Positions 62,788-63,451 of a stretch of 63,451 bases of DNA are shown piece after piece. Each line of letters begins with the position of its first letter. The first letter of the stretch is position 1. The notes under the pieces are model-generated. The model made no database searches. It was not told the DNA's origin and saw nothing but the letters and a program-made list of their open reading frames with translations. This DNA comes from Pseudanabaena sp. UWO311. GTDB lineage: Bacteria; Cyanobacteriota; Cyanobacteriia; Pseudanabaenales; Pseudanabaenaceae. The translations under genes were made by a program, and so were the position numbers. Location: the NCBI RefSeq assembly GCF_006937785.1, contig NZ_SJEE01000030.1, forward strand, positions 1 through 63,451. The letters are read 5' to 3'.

Positions 62788-62894
62788 TTACAGCAATCAT
62801 CGATCAAACAAACCCAGAAAAAAAATTGAAAGCGTTGCTTTGCAACGCTTTCAATTTTTTTTCTGGGTTTGGGTTTGAGAGCAGAGCACTGTAA
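62788..62894. repeat. Stem-variable palindromic element, family I, reverse copy
   Basis: On the minus strand: TTACAGTGCTCTGCTCTCAAA left end and GTTTGATCGATGATTGCTGTAA right end, matching copy 1. The hairpin AGAAAAAAAATTGAAAGCGTTG-loop-complement differs from other copies while remaining perfectly paired. A separate AAACGAGAGG/CCCTCTCGTTT hairpin adjoins at 62751-62790. Confidence 0.75.
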
Positions 62895-62960
62895 GTTTGA
62901 AAATATACAACTACGATCGCTTTTTGCGATAATGCAAGATATAAAGCGTGAGTTGAAATT

Positions 62961-63269
62961 ATGGCTATATTTGCTGCTGTTCAAACCCCTGAAAAAGTTA
63001 AAGATACTGTGAAGGAGATAGTACGCAAGCCTTACCCGAAATATAAGGTCATTGTGTTAAACGATGATTTCAATACCTTTGAGCATGTTTCTGAATGCTT
63101 GATGAAATATATCCCGAACATGAATGAAGAGATGGCTTGGGAGTTGACCAATCAAGTGCATTTTGAGGGCTTAGCGATCGTCTGGGTGGGGCCAATGGAG
63201 CAAGCGGAGCTTTATCATGCCCAACTGAAGCAAGCAGGATTGACGATGGCTCCTCTCGAAGCTGAGTAA
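62961..63269 (+). CDS. clpS: ATP-dependent Clp protease adaptor ClpS
   Basis: 102 residues. ClpS binds N-degron substrates and delivers them to ClpC/ClpP. Core YKVIVLNDDFNTFEHVSECLMKYIPNMNEEMAWELTNQVHFEGLAIVWVG has the conserved NDDxNTxEHV ligand-binding strand and the His region of the N-end pocket; QAELYHAQLKQAGL is the C-terminal helix. The N-terminal extension (about 25 residues) is typical of cyanobacterial copies. No Clp gene is adjacent. Confidence 0.95.
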   Translation: MAIFAAVQTPEKVKDTVKEIVRKPYPKYKVIVLNDDFNTFEHVSECLMKYIPNMNEEMAWELTNQVHFEGLAIVWVGPMEQAELYHAQLKQAGLTMAPLEAE

Positions 63270-63385
63270 AGGTGAATTTAGTACTGAATCTTCTTAGCGA
63301 TCGCAATTTCTTTGATTGTTCATAAATAGACCTGTTGGGAAACAAAAGCAATGTTTAGAGGGGATTTTGCTCTTTCCATCTGTTT

Positions 63386-63451
63386 TTAAGAAGCGTCCAA
63401 ATAGAAGTTCCATAAGCCAGCCGCATTCAACATAAGACGATCATCAAAATC
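63386..63451 (-). CDS. C-terminal end of an unidentified gene, cut by the window edge
   Basis: The minus strand reads DFDDRLMLNAAGLWNFYLDAS and then TAA at 63386-63388, open to the window edge. Too short to identify. Confidence 0.4.
   Translation of the reverse strand, partial: DFDDRLMLNAAGLWNFYLDAS

Noticed and set aside
2310-62900. CRISPR array, because of the many short repeats
   Set aside because: The repeats are dispersed singly between genes, with no regular spacers and no cas genes.
1-63451. tRNA or rRNA genes
   Set aside because: I saw no tRNA cloverleaf consensus (for example a GGTTCGA-type T arm with matching acceptor ends) or rRNA segment; a covariance-model scan would be decisive.

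Overview
The window looks like part of a cyanobacterial chromosome. The evidence is a very high density of the HIP1 octamer GCGATCGC and its variants, plus cyanobacterial markers: cytochrome c6, the circadian Fe-S protein LdpA, a Ycf45/R3H AAA ATPase, a DUF4079 membrane protein, a Sll0314-type TPR protein, and multi-PAS/GAF histidine kinases. The abundance of short intergenic palindromes recalls Pseudanabaena-like filamentous cyanobacteria, but the genus is only a guess. No rRNA, tRNA or CRISPR array was recognised.

Layout. 1-2.2 kb: a Ser/Thr kinase lacking its glycine loop and a secreted amidase. 2.5-13.5 kb: three consecutive giant hybrid histidine kinases, each ending HisKA-HATPase-REC. 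13.8-17.7 kb: small membrane and secreted proteins, CcdA, and an unrecognised zinc-ribbon protein. 18-19.6 kb: petJ, sodC and a conserved CNC-motif protein with near-identical leaders. 19.7-26.3 kb: an RND efflux pump with its adaptor, divergent from a MarR regulator and a UreH-like/heme-type membrane fusion. 26.4-32.4 kb: a defence and toxin-antitoxin block made of a predicted nuclease plus DNA methyltransferase, an antitoxin/VapC pair, an MNT/HEPN pair and two vapC relics. The methyltransferase part has no HIP1 site.

32.9-37.5 kb: glgB, a DMT transporter, a DUF4079 protein and a small unknown. 37.7-41.8 kb: a frameshifted REC-PAS-GAF-GAF-HisKA_2 kinase and a REC-kinase whose phosphoacceptor His is replaced by Asp. 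42-50.7 kb: housekeeping genes (endonuclease V homologue, two HAD phosphatases, C39-like protease, DedA, lipoprotein nuclease coupled to a kinase, TPR protein, cupin operon). 51-52.1 kb: a WrbA-like flavoprotein divergent from an HxlR regulator. 52.5-57.7 kb: a complete urease operon ureABCGDEF. 57.8-63.5 kb: a GAF-PAS histidine kinase, Ycf45-like ATPase, ldpA, clpS, and the tail of one more gene.

The most unusual signal is in the gaps between genes. More than 25 hairpins share short cores and ends, but each copy carries its own stem, which is perfectly or almost perfectly matched to its partner arm. One five-copy family keeps conserved outer sequences around diverged stems. Two further MITE-like families have terminal inverted repeats, and several genes end inside these repeats.
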